From the NCBI RefSeq assembly GCF_001424425.1, contig NZ_LMPT01000001.1, forward strand, positions 484,137 to 548,136: DNA of 64,000 nt, given 5' to 3'. The DNA comes from Acidovorax sp. Leaf191 (GTDB taxonomy: Bacteria > Pseudomonadota > Gammaproteobacteria > Burkholderiales > Burkholderiaceae_C). Below the pieces are notes generated by a model. It saw nothing but the letters and a program-made list of their open reading frames with translations. It did no database searches and had not been told where the DNA came from. This document shows, piece after piece, positions 62,599 to 64,000 of this stretch (its first letter is position 1; every line of letters begins with the position of its first letter). Both the position numbers and the translations under genes were made by a program.

Positions 62599-64000
62599 AT
62601 GACCTCCACACGACAACCGACAGATCGGCTGCCGCGCCAGCGCATGCTCCCCGCCATGCTGGCCCTGGCGCTGGCAGGAACGGCCGCCCCCGTCGCGCAG
62701 CTCGCTGCGGCACCTGCACCCGCACCGGCTGCGGAGACCACCGCCGGGTCGCTGCCGGCAGCAGGCGGCGTGCGTGTGCAGCGCAACAGCTTCAAGGAAC
62801 TGGGCGCGCTGTTCCCGCTGCAGTTGCGCGGCGTGGACGGCACGAGCGGCGTGGCCTTCAGCGTGCGCAACGACGAAGTGGTCACGGGCGCGAAGCTCAA
62901 GCTCAACTACTCGTACTCGCCGGCGTTGCTGACCAACCTGTCGCACATCAAGGTGATGGTCAACGAGCAGGTGGCCGCGACCATTCCCGTCACCACGCAG
63001 CAGGCGGGCGAAAACCTGCAGCGCGAGATCACCATTCCCCCGCGGCTGATCACCGAGTTCAACCGGCTGAACCTGCAGCTCATCGGCCACTACACGATGG
63101 AGTGCGAAGACCCCCTGCACTCCAGCCTGTGGGCCAACGTCGGCAACGACAGCTTGCTGGAGCTGACCGTGGCCCCGGTGGCGCAGACCAACGACCTGGC
63201 GCTGCTGCCCCAGCCGTTCTTCGACCGCCGCGATGTGCGCCCGCTGGAGCTGCCCATCGTGTTCAACGCGGCGCCCAACACCGCAGCCCTGCAGGCGGCG
63301 GGCACGATGTCGTCGTGGTTCGGCGCGCTGGCGGGCTTTCGCGGCGCCAAGTTCCCGTCGCTGATCGGCGAGCTGCCGGCACGCGGCAACGCCGTGGTGA
63401 TGGTGGCGGGCCGCGCGCAAGCCCCGGCCGGCCTGTCGCTGCCGGACATCCAGGGCCCCACGGTGGCGGTGGTGAGCCACCCCGCGGACCGCAACGGCAA
63501 GCTGCTGCTGGTGATGGGGCGCGACGATGCCGAACTGGCCGTGGCGGCCAAGGCGCTGGCGGTGGGGTCTTCGGCCCTGTCCGGTTCCATCGCGCGCATC
63601 ACGGAGGTCACGGAGCTCAAGCCCCGCAAGCCCTACGACGCGCCCCACTGGCTGCCCAACGACCGGCCGGTCAAGTTCGGCGAACTGGTCGAGGCGTCTG
63701 CGCTCGACGTGTCCGGCTACTCGCCCGACCTGATCCGCGTGAACTTCTTCCTGCCGCCCGACCTGTTCGCATGGCGCCAGAAGGGCATTCCGGTGGACCT
63801 GCGCTACCGGTACACCCCGCGCCCCAACGCCGACAAGTCCACGCTCAACATCAACGTGAACCAGCAGTTCCTGCGCTCGCTGCCGCTGCGTTCCGTGACC
63901 CACGAGGAGCCCGGCACGTTCGACCGCCTGCTGACCAAGGTGCTGCCGCTGAGCGAAACCGGGCCGGAGCGCGAGAAGTTCCACATCCCGCTGTTCAAGC
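62599..64000 (+). CDS. bcsB: Cellulose synthase regulatory subunit BcsB, N-terminal part (3' end outside window)
   Basis: BcsB is the periplasmic partner that guides the glucan from BcsA. The frame is open to the window edge (467 codons seen). A signal peptide spans about residues 1-38. The first carbohydrate-binding and flavodoxin-like domains show RVQRNSFKELGALFPLQLRG, YSPALLTNLSHIKVMVNEQV, GHYTMECEDPLHSSLWANVG and NVNQQFLRSLPLRS. It lies 33 bases after bcsA, so it belongs to the same operon. Confidence 0.95.
   Translation, partial: MTSTRQPTDRLPRQRMLPAMLALALAGTAAPVAQLAAAPAPAPAAETTAGSLPAAGGVRVQRNSFKELGALFPLQLRGVDGTSGVAFSVRNDEVVTGAKLKLNYSYSPALLTNLSHIKVMVNEQVAATIPVTTQQAGENLQREITIPPRLITEFNRLNLQLIGHYTMECEDPLHSSLWANVGNDSLLELTVAPVAQTNDLALLPQPFFDRRDVRPLELPIVFNAAPNTAALQAAGTMSSWFGALAGFRGAKFPSLIGELPARGNAVVMVAGRAQAPAGLSLPDIQGPTVAVVSHPADRNGKLLLVMGRDDAELAVAAKALAVGSSALSGSIARITEVTELKPRKPYDAPHWLPNDRPVKFGELVEASALDVSGYSPDLIRVNFFLPPDLFAWRQKGIPVDLRYRYTPRPNADKSTLNINVNQQFLRSLPLRSVTHEEPGTFDRLLTKVLPLSETGPEREKFHIPLFK

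Noticed and set aside
60262-63984. A 1240-codon open frame on the minus strand across bcsA and bcsB
   Set aside because: It is antisense to genes with complete catalytic motifs, and its composition (His, Gln, Val, Arg rich) is that of a codon shadow in high-GC DNA.

Overview
This is a high-GC, gene-dense chromosomal window from a betaproteobacterium, most likely a member of the Comamonadaceae close to Acidovorax. The basis is gene content and order (metX-metW, lptD-surA-rsmA, a bcs cellulose operon, Bug-type solute-binding proteins) and a dispersed ~60-bp intergenic repeat that I associate with that family. The genus is an inference. I found no rRNA, tRNA, CRISPR array, transposase or prophage.

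Region by region. 1-1.3 kb: the 3' end of metX, coupled to metW (methionine synthesis). 1.5-8.9 kb: periplasmic glycerophosphodiesterase, a MerR-oxidoreductase pair, a hydroxypyruvate isomerase homologue, a membrane diguanylate cyclase, an M20 peptidase and a lipase-like hydrolase. 8.9-17 kb: small membrane proteins, a YidB-like protein, a secreted M20 peptidase divergent from a LysR gene, an MFS transporter, a YedK/HMCES homologue that has lost its catalytic Cys2, and a second diguanylate cyclase. 17-24.2 kb: envelope and ribosome housekeeping (rsmE, amgK, lptD, surA, rsmA); rsmA is flanked by inverted copies of a ~170-200-bp repeat. 24.6-26 kb: a lower-GC barnase-barstar pair. 26-33 kb: malic enzyme, a beta-alanine catabolic pair (omega-aminotransferase and mmsA) with a divergent LysR regulator, and an orphan mini flagellar-rod protein.

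34-41.7 kb holds the most interesting locus, all on one strand: an SPFH/SHOCT protein, a two-copy DUF4178 zinc-ribbon membrane protein, a DUF350 protein, a 750-bp lower-GC gap, a membrane spermidine-synthase homologue, a Tat-exported amine-oxidase-like flavoprotein and a YkuD L,D-transpeptidase. It looks like a little-studied envelope system linked to polyamines. 41.9-47.2 kb: OmpA-family protein, phytase-like esterase, riboflavin synthase, SnoaL-like protein, GNAT and NUDIX (NudJ-like) genes. 47.2-57 kb: a tricarboxylic-acid catabolic block (tcuAB, two Bug proteins, a porin, a GalD/PrpF-family isomerase, two LysR regulators) lies between the NudJ-like gene and mnmA, which are neighbours in many relatives, so the block is probably an insertion. 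58.4 kb to the end: cellulose operon bcsD-bcsP-bcsQ-bcsA-bcsB, with bcsB cut by the window edge. BcsA keeps a c-di-GMP-binding PilZ domain, and the two GGEEF cyclases in the window could supply that signal.

Repeats are a theme. At least nine copies of the ~60-bp element, five REP-like palindromes, a long compound repeat and three short tandem arrays were seen. Three repeats have become part of proteins (MetX, TcuA and the flavoprotein).
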